Positions 1 through 9,491 of a DNA stretch of 64,000 nucleotides are shown here, piece by piece (the stretch's first letter is position 1; each line of letters begins with the position of its first letter). Source of the DNA: Clostridia bacterium (GTDB lineage: Bacteria; Bacillota; Clostridia; Christensenellales; Borkfalkiaceae). The notes under the pieces were generated by a model. That model was not told the origin of the DNA. It did no database searches and was given only the letters and a program-made list of their open reading frames with translations. The position numbers and the translations under genes are program-made. Location of the stretch: contig JAFTWU010000017.1 of NCBI GenBank assembly GCA_017465145.1, forward strand, positions 124,001 through 188,000, given 5' to 3'.

Positions 1-99
1 AAGTAGTTTAGCGCACTCTACTGCAAGAGCCGTTTTAGACGATGCGGTAGGACCACAAATGATTATTATTTTATTTTTTACACTATTCTTTTGAACCAT
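1..99 (-). CDS. miaA: tRNA dimethylallyltransferase MiaA, N-terminal part
   Basis: Only the first 33 codons lie in the window; the gene continues beyond base 1. It reads MVQKNSVKNK, then a hydrophobic strand IIIICG and GPTASSKT, the P-loop of the MiaA family (usually GPTASGKT or GPTAVGKT), followed by ALAVECAKLL. MiaA transfers the dimethylallyl group to N6 of A37 in tRNAs reading codons that start with U. The ATG at 97-99 lies inside the end of mutL, giving an overlap of about 22 bases, so the gene is the last visible member of the miaB-mutS-mutL unit. The second G of the usual GKT context is S here. MiaB, which methylthiolates the product of MiaA, is encoded upstream in the same unit. The call rests on a short motif plus context. 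Confidence 0.8.
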   Translation of the reverse strand, partial: MVQKNSVKNKIIIICGPTASSKTALAVECAKLL

Positions 100-1985
100 T
101 TATCAATTTCCGTTCTAGTAATTTTAACCATAACAGGTCTTCCGTGCGGACATTTTAGTCCTGGATTTTCTTCTATTGCTTTTTTAATAACTTCAACGTC
201 TAAATCAGTCATTTTATCGCCTGATTTAACGGCAGATTTGCACGCTTTTTGGGCAATTTTATCCGCCATAAGATTATCTGCCCTAAGTGATTTTAATTCA
301 CCTAAATCATTTAATATATCGTTAAAGAATTTATCTAAATTTAAGTTAGTTAAATAAACGGGAATAGACGAAACCTTAAATGAATTTTTGCCAAATTCAC
401 TAATTTCAATGCCCATATCGTTTAATACGGCAAGATTATCGCTTAAAAAGTTAGATTCTATGCTGTTAACGGTAATAGTATAAGGCAAAAGAAGTGGTTG
501 AAGTTCAATTTTTTTACTATTAAAGGCGTTTATTAATTTATCGTATAAAATTCTTTCGTGTGCGGCGTGTTGGTCAACAATTAAAAGGTTTACCCCGTCA
601 TCAAACATTAAATAAGTGTTCAAGGCTTGCCCAATATATTTTAAATCAACTTTAACGTTAATTGAAATAGGCTCAGCCGTTACGTTTGATATATTAGAAT
701 TGACGGTATTTGTAATTACTGTTGACGTAACGTTTGCGCTACCGCCTTTAGCAAGTTGTTCTAAAAAACGCTTGTTTTCTTCAAAAATATCGTTTGAATT
801 ATCAGATTTGTTTAAGGGATTTTTTTCTTCCTTTTGCTCTACGTCACTAAATACAAGTGAATCAAATTTATAGGTTTCTAGTGGCATTTTGCTGTTTACG
901 TTACTATTTTGTGTAGCATAAACAATAGTATTTTCGCTAGATAATTCCTTACTATTTTGTGCACTATCTAAACCAATGTTGGCTATGGATAGTGCTTCTT
1001 GAGAGCCATCTAAAACTTTAGATAAAACGGAATAAATACTGCCGTAAATAATTTGATTATTTGAAAAACGAACCTCTAATTTGTTTGGGTGAACGTTAAC
1101 GTCAACTATTTCAGTAGGCAAGGTTAAATTAAGAACGTAAAAAGGATATTGTCTTTTCATCATATAAGGCGTATAAGCATTAGAAATTGCCGAACTTATA
1201 GTTTGGTTTACAACGTATCGCCCGTTTACAAAAATAGATTGATAAGACCTATTCCCTTTATAAAAATTTTGTTTGCCTATATAACCGTTAATTTTTAAAC
1301 CGTTTTTAATGGTATCAACGTAAAAGCAATTTTTTATGGTTTCAATGCCGTAAATTTGAACAACGGCAGATTCAAAACCATCGCCAAAAGACTGAAATAG
1401 CACCTTACCGTCTGCAATATATTTAAAAGCAATATTTGGGTTACCCATAATAAATCTTGCAACAGTAACTGAGATTTCGCTTTCTTCTGCCCTAACGCTC
1501 TTTAAGAATTTTTCCCTAGCGGGTGTATTAAAGAAAAGGTTGTCAACTGTAATTTCCGTGCCGTTAACAGCGCCATAATCAATTATTTCTTCAATATTAC
1601 CGCCTTCACAGTAGATACTTGCGCCCGTTTCTTGAAGTTCGGGTTTAGAAACGATTTTAATTTTAGAAACAGCTGCAATACTTGCAAGCGCTTCACCCCT
1701 AAAACCAAGCGTTATTATATTATCAAGGTCTTTTACAGATGAAATTTTACTTGTAGCGTGTGCTAAAAGAGCCTTTTTTAATTGACTTTTTTCTATACCA
1801 GAGCCATCGTCGGTAATTTTTATTGACGCAATACCGCCTGAAACTATTTCAATGGTAATATTTTTAGCACCAGCGTCTATAGAGTTTTCAACAAGTTCTT
1901 TAACGACAGATGATGGACGTTCAACAACTTCGCCCGCTGCTATTCTATTGTAAATTTTACTACTTAAAAGGTTAATTACACTCAT
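78..1985 (-). CDS. mutL: DNA mismatch repair protein MutL
   Basis: 635 residues, normal for Gram-positive MutL. The N-terminal GHKL ATPase domain shows IAAGEVVERP with VVKELVENSIDAGA (Mg and ATP binding), DDGSGI and GFRGEALASI. The middle is a low-conservation linker (about residues 330-440). The C-terminal dimerization domain contains DQHAAHERI, the metal-binding motif of MutL proteins with endonuclease activity, and CPHGRP near the end. This is the nicking type found in organisms without MutH. The ATG shares one base with the mutS stop (TAATG), so the two proteins are probably made by coupled translation; AAAGGA inside the mutS end serves as the ribosome site. MutL links MutS mismatch recognition to strand incision and removal. 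Confidence 0.97.
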   Translation of the reverse strand: MSVINLLSSKIYNRIAAGEVVERPSSVVKELVENSIDAGAKNITIEIVSGGIASIKITDDGSGIEKSQLKKALLAHATSKISSVKDLDNIITLGFRGEALASIAAVSKIKIVSKPELQETGASIYCEGGNIEEIIDYGAVNGTEITVDNLFFNTPAREKFLKSVRAEESEISVTVARFIMGNPNIAFKYIADGKVLFQSFGDGFESAVVQIYGIETIKNCFYVDTIKNGLKINGYIGKQNFYKGNRSYQSIFVNGRYVVNQTISSAISNAYTPYMMKRQYPFYVLNLTLPTEIVDVNVHPNKLEVRFSNNQIIYGSIYSVLSKVLDGSQEALSIANIGLDSAQNSKELSSENTIVYATQNSNVNSKMPLETYKFDSLVFSDVEQKEEKNPLNKSDNSNDIFEENKRFLEQLAKGGSANVTSTVITNTVNSNISNVTAEPISINVKVDLKYIGQALNTYLMFDDGVNLLIVDQHAAHERILYDKLINAFNSKKIELQPLLLPYTITVNSIESNFLSDNLAVLNDMGIEISEFGKNSFKVSSIPVYLTNLNLDKFFNDILNDLGELKSLRADNLMADKIAQKACKSAVKSGDKMTDLDVEVIKKAIEENPGLKCPHGRPVMVKITRTEIDKWFKRIV

Positions 1986-4570
1986 TATTTATCCTTTAGT
2001 TTTTCACTTAAATCAATTAAAATATTGAAAGCATTCATTGGTGATAACGTGTTAACGTCTAAATCTTTAATAATTCTTTCAACTTCTGAAAGTTCTGGAA
2101 TATTAACTTCTTCATTTATAGCAATCTTTCTAGAACTATTGTTAATATCGTTGTTTTCTAGTTCTTTTAGAATAGATTTTGCGCGTGTGGTAACCTCTTT
2201 ATTAACGCCCGCAAGCTGTGCAACTTCTATACCAAAACTTCTGTTTGCGCTACCGCGCATAATTTTACGCATAAATACGATACCGCCTTGCATTTCTTTA
2301 ACGGTAACTTTATAGTTTTTAATGCCTTCTAGTTTACCTTCAAGTTCAGTAAGTTCGTGGTAGTGGGTTGCAAATAAAGTTTTAGCGTGAACTTTATTGT
2401 TCAAATGTTCAACGATAGCCCAAGCAATACTTAAACCATCGTAGGTGCTTGTTCCCCTGCCGATTTCATCTAAAATAAGCAAGCTTTTATCAGTTGCATT
2501 AGCAATAATGTTTGCCATTTCAGACATTTCAACCATAAATGTACTTTGGTCACTAATTAAACTGTCGCTTGCACCTATTCTTGTAAAAATACGGTCTACA
2601 ACGGGAATTTCAGCTTCTTTTGCGGGAACGAAAGAGCCAATGTGGGCAAGCAAAGTAATTAATGCAACTTGGCGCATATAGGTGCTTTTACCCGCCATAT
2701 TCGGTCCCGTTATAATAAGCGTACGGTTTTCGTTATTGTCCATTAAAGTATCGTTTGCAACGAAACGTTCTTTAGAAATAGCTTCAACAACGGGGTGTCT
2801 ACCACCAACGATATTTAACCTTTCATAACTTGATAAAATGGTAGGTTTAACAAAGGAATTTTCCCTTGCAACAGTTGCTAAAGATAATAGCGCATCAAGG
2901 TCGGCAATAGCGTCTGCACACTCTTTTAAAAGTGCTATATTATTAGTTAAAACGCCCTTGATTTCATTAAAAATTTGCGATTCTAATTTGGCAAACTTTT
3001 CTTCTGCAGATAAAATTTTATATTCTAATTCTTTAAGCTCTTCGGTAATATAACGTTCAGCGTTTGCTAAGGTTTGCCTACGTTGATATTCGTAAGGAAC
3101 AAGTTCTTTAAACGAATTCGTTACTTCGATATAATAACCGAATACCCTATTATATGAAATTCTTAAATTTCTAATTTTAGTTTTATCGCGTTCACGATTT
3201 TCCATTTCAACGATAAATTTTTTACCGTTTTCACCCAATTCGCGAAGTTCGTCTAGTTCACTATTAAAACCCTTCTTAATAAAACCGCCGTCTTTAAGGT
3301 TATTTTGAGCGGTATCTTCATCAATAGACGCATTAAACAAGTTAACTATTTCACTAAAATCACCAAGTTTATATATAATATCAGAGCAAAATTTAGAGTC
3401 TAGGCCTGCCAATTGACATTTAACACTTGGTAAAACTTCTAAAGATTTTCTTAGTGCAACACAATCTTTCGGGGTTAAGTTATTGTTGGAAATTTTACCT
3501 GAAATTCTACCGATATCGCGCACGCAACCAAGTAAATCAGTAAGACTTTGGCGAATAACGGTGCTATTATAAAAACTTTCAACACCCTTTAGTCTATATT
3601 CAATTTTTTCTTTATCGCCTAGTGGGGACAAAACCCAACTTTGCAATCTTCTTGCGCCCATACTAGTGCGCGTTTTATCTATTAACCAAAGTAAAGAACC
3701 GTAACGTTTGCCATCGCGCAAAGTTTTAACAAGTTCTAGGTTGCGGATTGCCGTTGAATCTAGCATCATAAATTCTTTTGGGTTTTCTAAAGTGATAGAA
3801 TTTATGTTGATAAGAGCGTGTTTTTGCGTTTCTTTTAGATAAGAAATTAGTGCCCCGCTAGCATTGATTGTTCCATCGCCATCTTTAAGACCAAAACTAT
3901 CAAAAGATAAAACGTTAAATTGTTCTTCAAGGCGTTTTCTTGCCGTAATTTCGCTAAAGGCACTTTCAACGTAGCCGTTAAATTTTGGCAAAACACCAAA
4001 TATAATTAAAGGAGCATCTACAAATAATTCAACTGCGTTATTATTTGCAATAATTTCTGCGGGAGAAATTTTGGTTAAAGCGTTTTGTAGTTCGCTAAAT
4101 TTTTCTGCACCCGTGAAAGAACGCGTATAAAATTCGCCGGTAGTAATATCCGCCCAGCTAATTGCAACAACGTCTTTTTCTATATAAACGGATGATATAA
4201 AATTATTAGATTTATCATCGATTAATTCATCGTTAATAACCGTTCCTGCGGTAACGATTTTTACAACGTCACGTTCAACCATTCCCTTACCCGTTGCTTC
4301 GGTAAGTTGTTCACAAATTGCAACCTTTTGTCCTTGTGCAACAAGTTTAGATATATAAATATCGGCAGCGTGATGCGGAACGCCACACATAGGTGCGCGT
4401 TCTTCTAACCCACAATCTCTGCCTGTAAGCGTTAAATCTAAAATAGCAGATGCTTTAACGGCATCGTCAAAAAACATTTCGTAAAAATCGCCTAATCTAT
4501 AAAAGATTATGCAATCTTGATATTTTTCTTTGACTTGAAAATAATGTCTCATCATTGGCGAAAGTGCCAT
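1985..4570 (-). CDS. mutS: DNA mismatch repair protein MutS
   Basis: 861 residues, the usual MutS length. The N-terminal mismatch-recognition domain carries the FYEMF motif (Phe-X-Glu) near residue 30. The C-terminal ABC-type ATPase has the P-loop GPNMAGKSTYMRQ, Walker B LLILDEIGRGTSTYDG and the following helix-turn-helix dimerization segment. It binds mispaired bases and small loops as a dimer and recruits MutL. A ribosome site (AGAGGT) precedes the ATG by about 7 bases. It lies 67 bases downstream of miaB and overlaps mutL by one base, consistent with one miaB-mutS-mutL-miaA transcript. Nothing in the sequence suggests truncation or loss of a key residue. Confidence 0.98.
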   Translation of the reverse strand: MALSPMMRHYFQVKEKYQDCIIFYRLGDFYEMFFDDAVKASAILDLTLTGRDCGLEERAPMCGVPHHAADIYISKLVAQGQKVAICEQLTEATGKGMVERDVVKIVTAGTVINDELIDDKSNNFISSVYIEKDVVAISWADITTGEFYTRSFTGAEKFSELQNALTKISPAEIIANNNAVELFVDAPLIIFGVLPKFNGYVESAFSEITARKRLEEQFNVLSFDSFGLKDGDGTINASGALISYLKETQKHALININSITLENPKEFMMLDSTAIRNLELVKTLRDGKRYGSLLWLIDKTRTSMGARRLQSWVLSPLGDKEKIEYRLKGVESFYNSTVIRQSLTDLLGCVRDIGRISGKISNNNLTPKDCVALRKSLEVLPSVKCQLAGLDSKFCSDIIYKLGDFSEIVNLFNASIDEDTAQNNLKDGGFIKKGFNSELDELRELGENGKKFIVEMENRERDKTKIRNLRISYNRVFGYYIEVTNSFKELVPYEYQRRQTLANAERYITEELKELEYKILSAEEKFAKLESQIFNEIKGVLTNNIALLKECADAIADLDALLSLATVARENSFVKPTILSSYERLNIVGGRHPVVEAISKERFVANDTLMDNNENRTLIITGPNMAGKSTYMRQVALITLLAHIGSFVPAKEAEIPVVDRIFTRIGASDSLISDQSTFMVEMSEMANIIANATDKSLLILDEIGRGTSTYDGLSIAWAIVEHLNNKVHAKTLFATHYHELTELEGKLEGIKNYKVTVKEMQGGIVFMRKIMRGSANRSFGIEVAQLAGVNKEVTTRAKSILKELENNDINNSSRKIAINEEVNIPELSEVERIIKDLDVNTLSPMNAFNILIDLSEKLKDK

Positions 4571-4637
4571 ATTTTTACCTCTTTAGGAATTCTTTAGTAG
4601 GATTTTATTTGTAGAAAAAAATAATTATTAAATTAGT

Positions 4638-5966
4638 CTAGTCTTTAACTACGTCGCCTAATAGCGACATACCACCCGTTTTAGTGATTTTAACGTTAAC
4701 GAATTGACCTAAAAGGCTTTCGTCACCACTAAAATAAGCCATTCTGCCGTAAACGTCACGCCCTAAATATTTACCGCGTTTTTCATCGTAACCTTCACAT
4801 AAAATTTCTATCGTTTTGCCAAGATAACCTTTAGATTGATTGCGATTTGCCGTATTTTGAACGTCAATTAATTGCATTATACGGCGTTTAGACGTTTCTT
4901 CATCAATTTGACCGTCCATTTTGGCGGCGGGGGTGCCGTTTCTTTTTGAATAAATAAAGGTAAACGCGCCTGAAAAACCAACTTCTTTAACTAAATTTAG
5001 AGTGTCTAAAAAGTCTTCTTCAGTTTCGGTAGGAAAACCAACCATAATATCGGTTGTTACCGCCATATCGGGTATATTTTCGCGCAAAAGTTTAATTTTT
5101 GACAAATAGTCTTCCCTGGTATAGTGGCGGTTCATAAGTTTTAAAATCCTGTTAGAACCAGCTTGTACGGGTAAATGTACAACTTTACAAACCTTAGGAT
5201 TATTTTTAAGCGCTTCAATTAATTCTAAAGAAAAATCTTTAGGGTGGTTAGTCATAAATCTTAAGCGGAATTTCCCATCGATTTTTGCAATTTCATTAAT
5301 TAAATCTGCAAAAGACGTTGTGCCCAAATCTTTACCGTAAGAGTTAACGTTTTGACCAAGCAAAGTGATTTCTTTATACCCTTCTTTAATTAAAGAACGG
5401 CATTCGTTAATAATATCTTCCGGTTTTCTACTACGCTCTCTACCCCTAACGTAAGGAACGATGCAATATGTACAAAAGTTATTACAACCGTATACGATAT
5501 TAACCCAAGCGTTTGGATAACTAGTTCTAGTTTTTGGGGTATTTTCAACAATTTCCCCTTCCTTTTCCCAAACTTCTTTAACGTGTTTTTTTCCGTTTAA
5601 ACGTTTTTCAATTAAAGGGCGAAGTTGTTCTAGGTTATGCGTACCAAAAACTATATCAATAAATGGTAACTTTTCTAAAAGTTTATCGGCATAGCCTTCT
5701 TGTTGTGTCATGCAACCGCCAACGGCAATAATAAGGTCTTTATTTTTACGCTTTAATTGTTTTAACGCGCCTATATTACCTTCTGCACGGTCTTCGGCAT
5801 TTTCACGAATACAGCACGTGTTAAAAACGATAATATCCGCTTCTTTTTCGTTTTCTGCTAGTTCATAGCCCATTTCGCACAAAATACCGGCAATTTTTTC
5901 CGATTCGTGCAAATTCATTTGGCAACCATAAGTTGTTATATAATATTTTTTTCTATTAGTTTCCAT
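4638..5966 (-). CDS. miaB: tRNA-2-methylthio-N6-dimethylallyladenosine synthase MiaB
   Basis: 442 residues. The N-terminal UPF0004 domain has three conserved cysteines in TYGCQMN, FNTCCIREN and VGGCM, which bind the auxiliary Fe-S cluster. The radical SAM domain has the CxxxCxxC motif in CNNFCTYCIVPYVRGRERSR. A C-terminal TRAM domain follows. It adds a methylthio group to i6A37 of tRNA. Promoter TTGACA-17-TAAAAT ends only 8 bases before the ATG, and no Shine-Dalgarno sequence is visible, so the mRNA may be leaderless or nearly so. It is the first gene of the unit that includes miaA, which makes the substrate for MiaB. Confidence 0.96.
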   Translation of the reverse strand: METNRKKYYITTYGCQMNLHESEKIAGILCEMGYELAENEKEADIIVFNTCCIRENAEDRAEGNIGALKQLKRKNKDLIIAVGGCMTQQEGYADKLLEKLPFIDIVFGTHNLEQLRPLIEKRLNGKKHVKEVWEKEGEIVENTPKTRTSYPNAWVNIVYGCNNFCTYCIVPYVRGRERSRKPEDIINECRSLIKEGYKEITLLGQNVNSYGKDLGTTSFADLINEIAKIDGKFRLRFMTNHPKDFSLELIEALKNNPKVCKVVHLPVQAGSNRILKLMNRHYTREDYLSKIKLLRENIPDMAVTTDIMVGFPTETEEDFLDTLNLVKEVGFSGAFTFIYSKRNGTPAAKMDGQIDEETSKRRIMQLIDVQNTANRNQSKGYLGKTIEILCEGYDEKRGKYLGRDVYGRMAYFSGDESLLGQFVNVKITKTGGMSLLGDVVKD

Positions 5967-5974
5967 ACAAAATT

Positions 5975-6003
5975 ATTTTACATCAATAAGTTTCTTTTGT
6001 CAA
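5975..6003 (-). promoter_or_regulatory. Sigma-A type promoter for miaB-mutS-mutL-miaA
   Basis: On the minus strand, -35 TTGACA (5998-6003), 17-base spacer, -10 TAAAAT (5975-5980). The expected start of transcription falls at about 5966-5968, on or beside the miaB ATG (5964-5966). Inferred from sequence match and position only. Confidence 0.65.
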
Positions 6004-6015
6004 TTTTAATGATAC

Positions 6016-6043
6016 TTGTATTTTAAATATAATAATATATAAA
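6016..6043 (+). promoter_or_regulatory. Possible promoter for the penicillin-binding protein gene
   Basis: TTGTAT (6016-6021), 16-base spacer, TATAAA (6038-6043). The start codon is at 6054, so the 5' leader would be only about 4 bases. The surrounding run of A and T offers other possible -10 boxes, so the exact choice is weak. Confidence 0.35.
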
Positions 6044-6053
6044 CTAAGAACGT

Positions 6054-8285
6054 ATGAAGAAATCTATTAAAGTTCTTTTAGCGTTGTTTGGAATTTTTAT
6101 AATTTTACTTATATTTTGCTTATCTTTTTATCTTGTTACCACGGCAAAATATAACCTTGATGAAAGCAAAATAGTTAACTTAAATTCAACTGTTGAATAT
6201 TACGATATTAACGGCAAATTTATCGAAGAGCAATCTGGCGGTGTTGCCGTAACGGAAATTAAAGAATTATCTAACCACGTTAAAAACGCCTTTATTTCCA
6301 TAGAAGATAAACGATTTTACAATCATAAAGGCGTTGACTTTCGCGGTCTTGCACGAGCATCGGTTAATAACTTAAAAAGCCACTCTTTTAAGCAAGGTGC
6401 TTCAACGATAAGTCAACAATTAATTAAAAACACACATTTATCAAACGAAAAAACGTTAAAAAGAAAGCTTGTAGAATTCAAATTAGCGCGACAGCTTGAA
6501 AAAAAATATAACAAAGATGAAATTTTAGAAAAATATTTAAATACCATTTATTTTGGTGATGGTTGTTATGGGATTACCGATGCATCAATGCATTATTTTG
6601 GCATTTCTGCCGATAAATTAACCTTAAATCAAAGCGCAATGCTTGCAGGAATAATAAAAGCGCCGTCAACTTATTCCCCGTTTAATAACCAAGAAAAATG
6701 TTTTAACAGAAAAGATTTGGTTTTAAGCGAAATGTATAATCAAGGATATATCACAAAAGAACAATTAGATAGCAATTATAAAGTTAATCCTATATTAAAA
6801 GAAAATTCAAACGGTGACGTTTATGATTACGTTTATCTAGTAAAAAAACAACTTAGTGATTTTTTTGACAAGTCCGCGTATCAAATGAAAAACGTTAAAA
6901 TTTACACTTATTTTAACCCAGAAAAACAACAAATTATTAATGAAAATTTTAATAATTACGATATGGGCACAGATAAATCTATCATTTTAACTGATAATTC
7001 AAACAAAATTATCGCATATAAGTCAACTTGTGGCGAAATAAAACGGCAACTAGGCTCTGTAATAAAGCCTTTGCTTGTATATGCGCCCGCTTTAGAAAAT
7101 AATTTAGTGCATAATTGCACGATAATTGATGATGAAAAGATAGATATTAACGGGTATACCCCATCTAACGTTAACGATAAATACTACGGCAAAGTGTCGG
7201 TTAAATATTCACTTGCAAAAAGCCTAAATACCTGCGCTGTAAAATTGTTAAATTACGTTAAGGTTGAAAATGCTTTGCCTTATCTAGAAAAAGTTGGAAT
7301 TAATTATGGAGAAAACGATAAATCTTTAGCATTAGCGTTAGGTTCTAGTGAAAATGGTTTTACGTTAAAGGAAATTACAACTGCATATAACGTTTTTAAC
7401 GATTACGGTAATTATACTTTGCCAAGTTGCGTTGATAAAATCATTACTGAAAACGGCAGAATTTTATTTAAGGAATACAACCAAAAAACTAAGGTTTTTT
7501 CTGACGATACGGTTGAATTAATAAACGATTCGTTAAAAGATTGCATAGAATATGGAACGTCTAAAAACTTGAAAAGTAATTTGTCAAATATACGTGCTAA
7601 AACGGGTACTGCTGGTAATAAAAACGGCAATACGGACGCTTATAGCATATCATATAACCCTAATTACGTTTTAGGAGTTTGGTACGGAAATAAAACAAAT
7701 AAGTTAATGGAAAATAAAGTTAGTGGTGGCACATATCCTACCTTGACAGCATCAACTATTTGGAACGATTTACAAAAACGCGGATTAACTGATGATGTAC
7801 CTTTTGAAAAATCTGAAAATATAGTAGAACTTAATATTGATAAAATTTCTTATGAAAAAGATAACAAGATTGAAATTGCTGATGAAATTGCACCAGAGCG
7901 TTATATTTTAAAGGAAAAATTTAGAAAAAACAACGCACCAATAGATAAATCAAAGCGTTTTATTTCGCCTACTATAGAAACACCGCAAATATCAATAAAT
8001 AACAATATAATTTCAATACGATTATGTCAGACACAATTATATAATTTTATTGTATTTAAAGAGTTTAACGGTATAAAACGTAAGATTTTTGATACAAAAT
8101 ATCAAAGCTTTAATAATTGTATTTTTGACCAAGAAATTTTACCAAATACACTCTATTCTTATTCAGTCGTTCCCTATTATGAAAAAGATGGAATAATCTA
8201 TAATGGAAATCCTGTGTATTTAAATAAAATTAAAACGGACAATTTTTCATTACAAGATATTTGGTGGGATAAAGACGTAAATTAA
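6054..8285 (+). CDS. Class A penicillin-binding protein (glycosyltransferase/transpeptidase)
   Basis: 743 residues, bifunctional peptidoglycan synthase of the PBP1A type. A short lysine-rich start is followed by one membrane anchor (about residues 7-30). The GT51 glycosyltransferase domain (about 45-230) shows SIEDKRFYNHKGVD with the catalytic Glu, QGASTISQQLIKN and a KDEILEKYLNTIYFG segment. The transpeptidase domain has the serine motif SVIK (in GSVIKPLLVY), SLN as the SxN motif, and KTGTAG as the KTG motif. After about residue 620 there is a C-terminal extension without a clear domain assignment, perhaps fibronectin-like. It polymerizes lipid II and cross-links peptides outside the membrane. 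The gene stands alone, divergent from miaB and ended by a hairpin terminator. Confidence 0.93.
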   Translation: MKKSIKVLLALFGIFIILLIFCLSFYLVTTAKYNLDESKIVNLNSTVEYYDINGKFIEEQSGGVAVTEIKELSNHVKNAFISIEDKRFYNHKGVDFRGLARASVNNLKSHSFKQGASTISQQLIKNTHLSNEKTLKRKLVEFKLARQLEKKYNKDEILEKYLNTIYFGDGCYGITDASMHYFGISADKLTLNQSAMLAGIIKAPSTYSPFNNQEKCFNRKDLVLSEMYNQGYITKEQLDSNYKVNPILKENSNGDVYDYVYLVKKQLSDFFDKSAYQMKNVKIYTYFNPEKQQIINENFNNYDMGTDKSIILTDNSNKIIAYKSTCGEIKRQLGSVIKPLLVYAPALENNLVHNCTIIDDEKIDINGYTPSNVNDKYYGKVSVKYSLAKSLNTCAVKLLNYVKVENALPYLEKVGINYGENDKSLALALGSSENGFTLKEITTAYNVFNDYGNYTLPSCVDKIITENGRILFKEYNQKTKVFSDDTVELINDSLKDCIEYGTSKNLKSNLSNIRAKTGTAGNKNGNTDAYSISYNPNYVLGVWYGNKTNKLMENKVSGGTYPTLTASTIWNDLQKRGLTDDVPFEKSENIVELNIDKISYEKDNKIEIADEIAPERYILKEKFRKNNAPIDKSKRFISPTIETPQISINNNIISIRLCQTQLYNFIVFKEFNGIKRKIFDTKYQSFNNCIFDQEILPNTLYSYSVVPYYEKDGIIYNGNPVYLNKIKTDNFSLQDIWWDKDVN

Positions 8286-8289
8286 TAAA

Positions 8290-8316
8290 AAAGCACCTAT
8301 AAATAGGTGCTTTTAA
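8290..8316. terminator. Bidirectional terminator between the PBP gene and thiI
   Basis: Perfect 10-bp arms AAAGCACCTA / TAGGTGCTTT around TAAA, with T on one side and A on the other. It lies between two convergent genes and can serve both strands. Confidence 0.85.
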
Positions 8317-8333
8317 TATTCATAGATTATAAA

Positions 8334-9491
8334 TTAAAGTTCAATTTTTTCAATATTTTTTAACGCTTCTTCAATTAATCCTTCAACGTCTAGCCTACTT
8401 TCCGCTTTAATAACGCGTTCTAAATTAGGTTTAATTGCAGGGAATTTTGGCAAGAAAACCGTGCAACAGTCTTCGTAAGGTAAAATAGACGTTTCATAAG
8501 TATCAATTTTGCGTGCTATTTCAATAATGTCTATTTTATCCATCATAATTAAGGGACGTAAAACAGGCATTGTTACAACGGAATTCGATGAAGTTATACT
8601 TTCAATTGTTTGACTTGCAACTTGACCTAAACTTTCACCCGTTATAATTGCTTGAGAACCTATTCTTTTTGATAATCTTTCTGCAATTCTCATCATAAAT
8701 CTGCGCATTAAAGTAATCATAAATTCTTCAGGGCAATTTTTATGAATTTCTTCTTGAATATGAGTAAATGATACAACGTAAAGATTTATTCCACCGTTAA
8801 ATTCACCAACGCGTCTAGTTAGTTCAATTACCTTTTCTTTAGCTGCTTCGCCCGTATAAGGGAAACTATGGAAATGCAAACAATCTAGCCTCATACCGCG
8901 TTTACAAGTTAAATAACCGGCAACGGGACTATCTATACCGCCTGAAATAAGCAAAAGTCCTTTGCCTGCTGAACCTACAGGCATACCGCTTAAACAACGG
9001 ATACTATCGGTATATACGAACGTTTTGCCGTCTTCACGAATATCTACTGAAATAATAAAATCGGGGTTTTTAACCTTAACGCTTAATTTCCCACCGAATT
9101 TTTCTAATACTTTACCGCCAAGTTGTCTTGACGTTTCCATAGAATCAGGCGTAAACGTCTTATCTGCTCGGTTAGTTTCAACCTTAAACGTACCTATTTT
9201 TTCTGCACACAATAAAAGCGCAGCTTCAACTATATTATCAAAAGTGCTTTCAACTACAAGTGCACGACTAACCGTGTGAATACCTGCAATTTTTCCTAGT
9301 TTATCAATAATATATTCGTAATCGTTATCGTCAAAATCTTCAATTAAATATCTGCTGTGCATTACGGTAAACTTAAAATCTATACCCTTTAATGAACGCT
9401 TGATATTTTCTTTAAGCATTTTTTCAAAAAAACTGCGATTTTTACCTTTTAAGTGAATTTCGCAATATCTAATTATAATTGCAGTTTTCAT
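8334..9491 (-). CDS. thiI: tRNA 4-thiouridine synthase ThiI
   Basis: 385 residues, the short form of ThiI without a C-terminal rhodanese domain. It has an N-terminal ferredoxin-like segment, a THUMP RNA-binding domain (about residues 60-165) and a PP-loop ATP pyrophosphatase domain with SGGIDSPVAG. It activates U8 of tRNA by adenylation and inserts sulfur. Because the rhodanese domain is absent, sulfur must come directly from a partner cysteine desulfurase; one is encoded immediately upstream with an ATGA overlap. A role in thiamine thiazole synthesis is known for some family members but cannot be judged here. It is the last gene before the terminator at 8290-8316. Confidence 0.95.
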   Translation of the reverse strand: MKTAIIIRYCEIHLKGKNRSFFEKMLKENIKRSLKGIDFKFTVMHSRYLIEDFDDNDYEYIIDKLGKIAGIHTVSRALVVESTFDNIVEAALLLCAEKIGTFKVETNRADKTFTPDSMETSRQLGGKVLEKFGGKLSVKVKNPDFIISVDIREDGKTFVYTDSIRCLSGMPVGSAGKGLLLISGGIDSPVAGYLTCKRGMRLDCLHFHSFPYTGEAAKEKVIELTRRVGEFNGGINLYVVSFTHIQEEIHKNCPEEFMITLMRRFMMRIAERLSKRIGSQAIITGESLGQVASQTIESITSSNSVVTMPVLRPLIMMDKIDIIEIARKIDTYETSILPYEDCCTVFLPKFPAIKPNLERVIKAESRLDVEGLIEEALKNIEKIEL

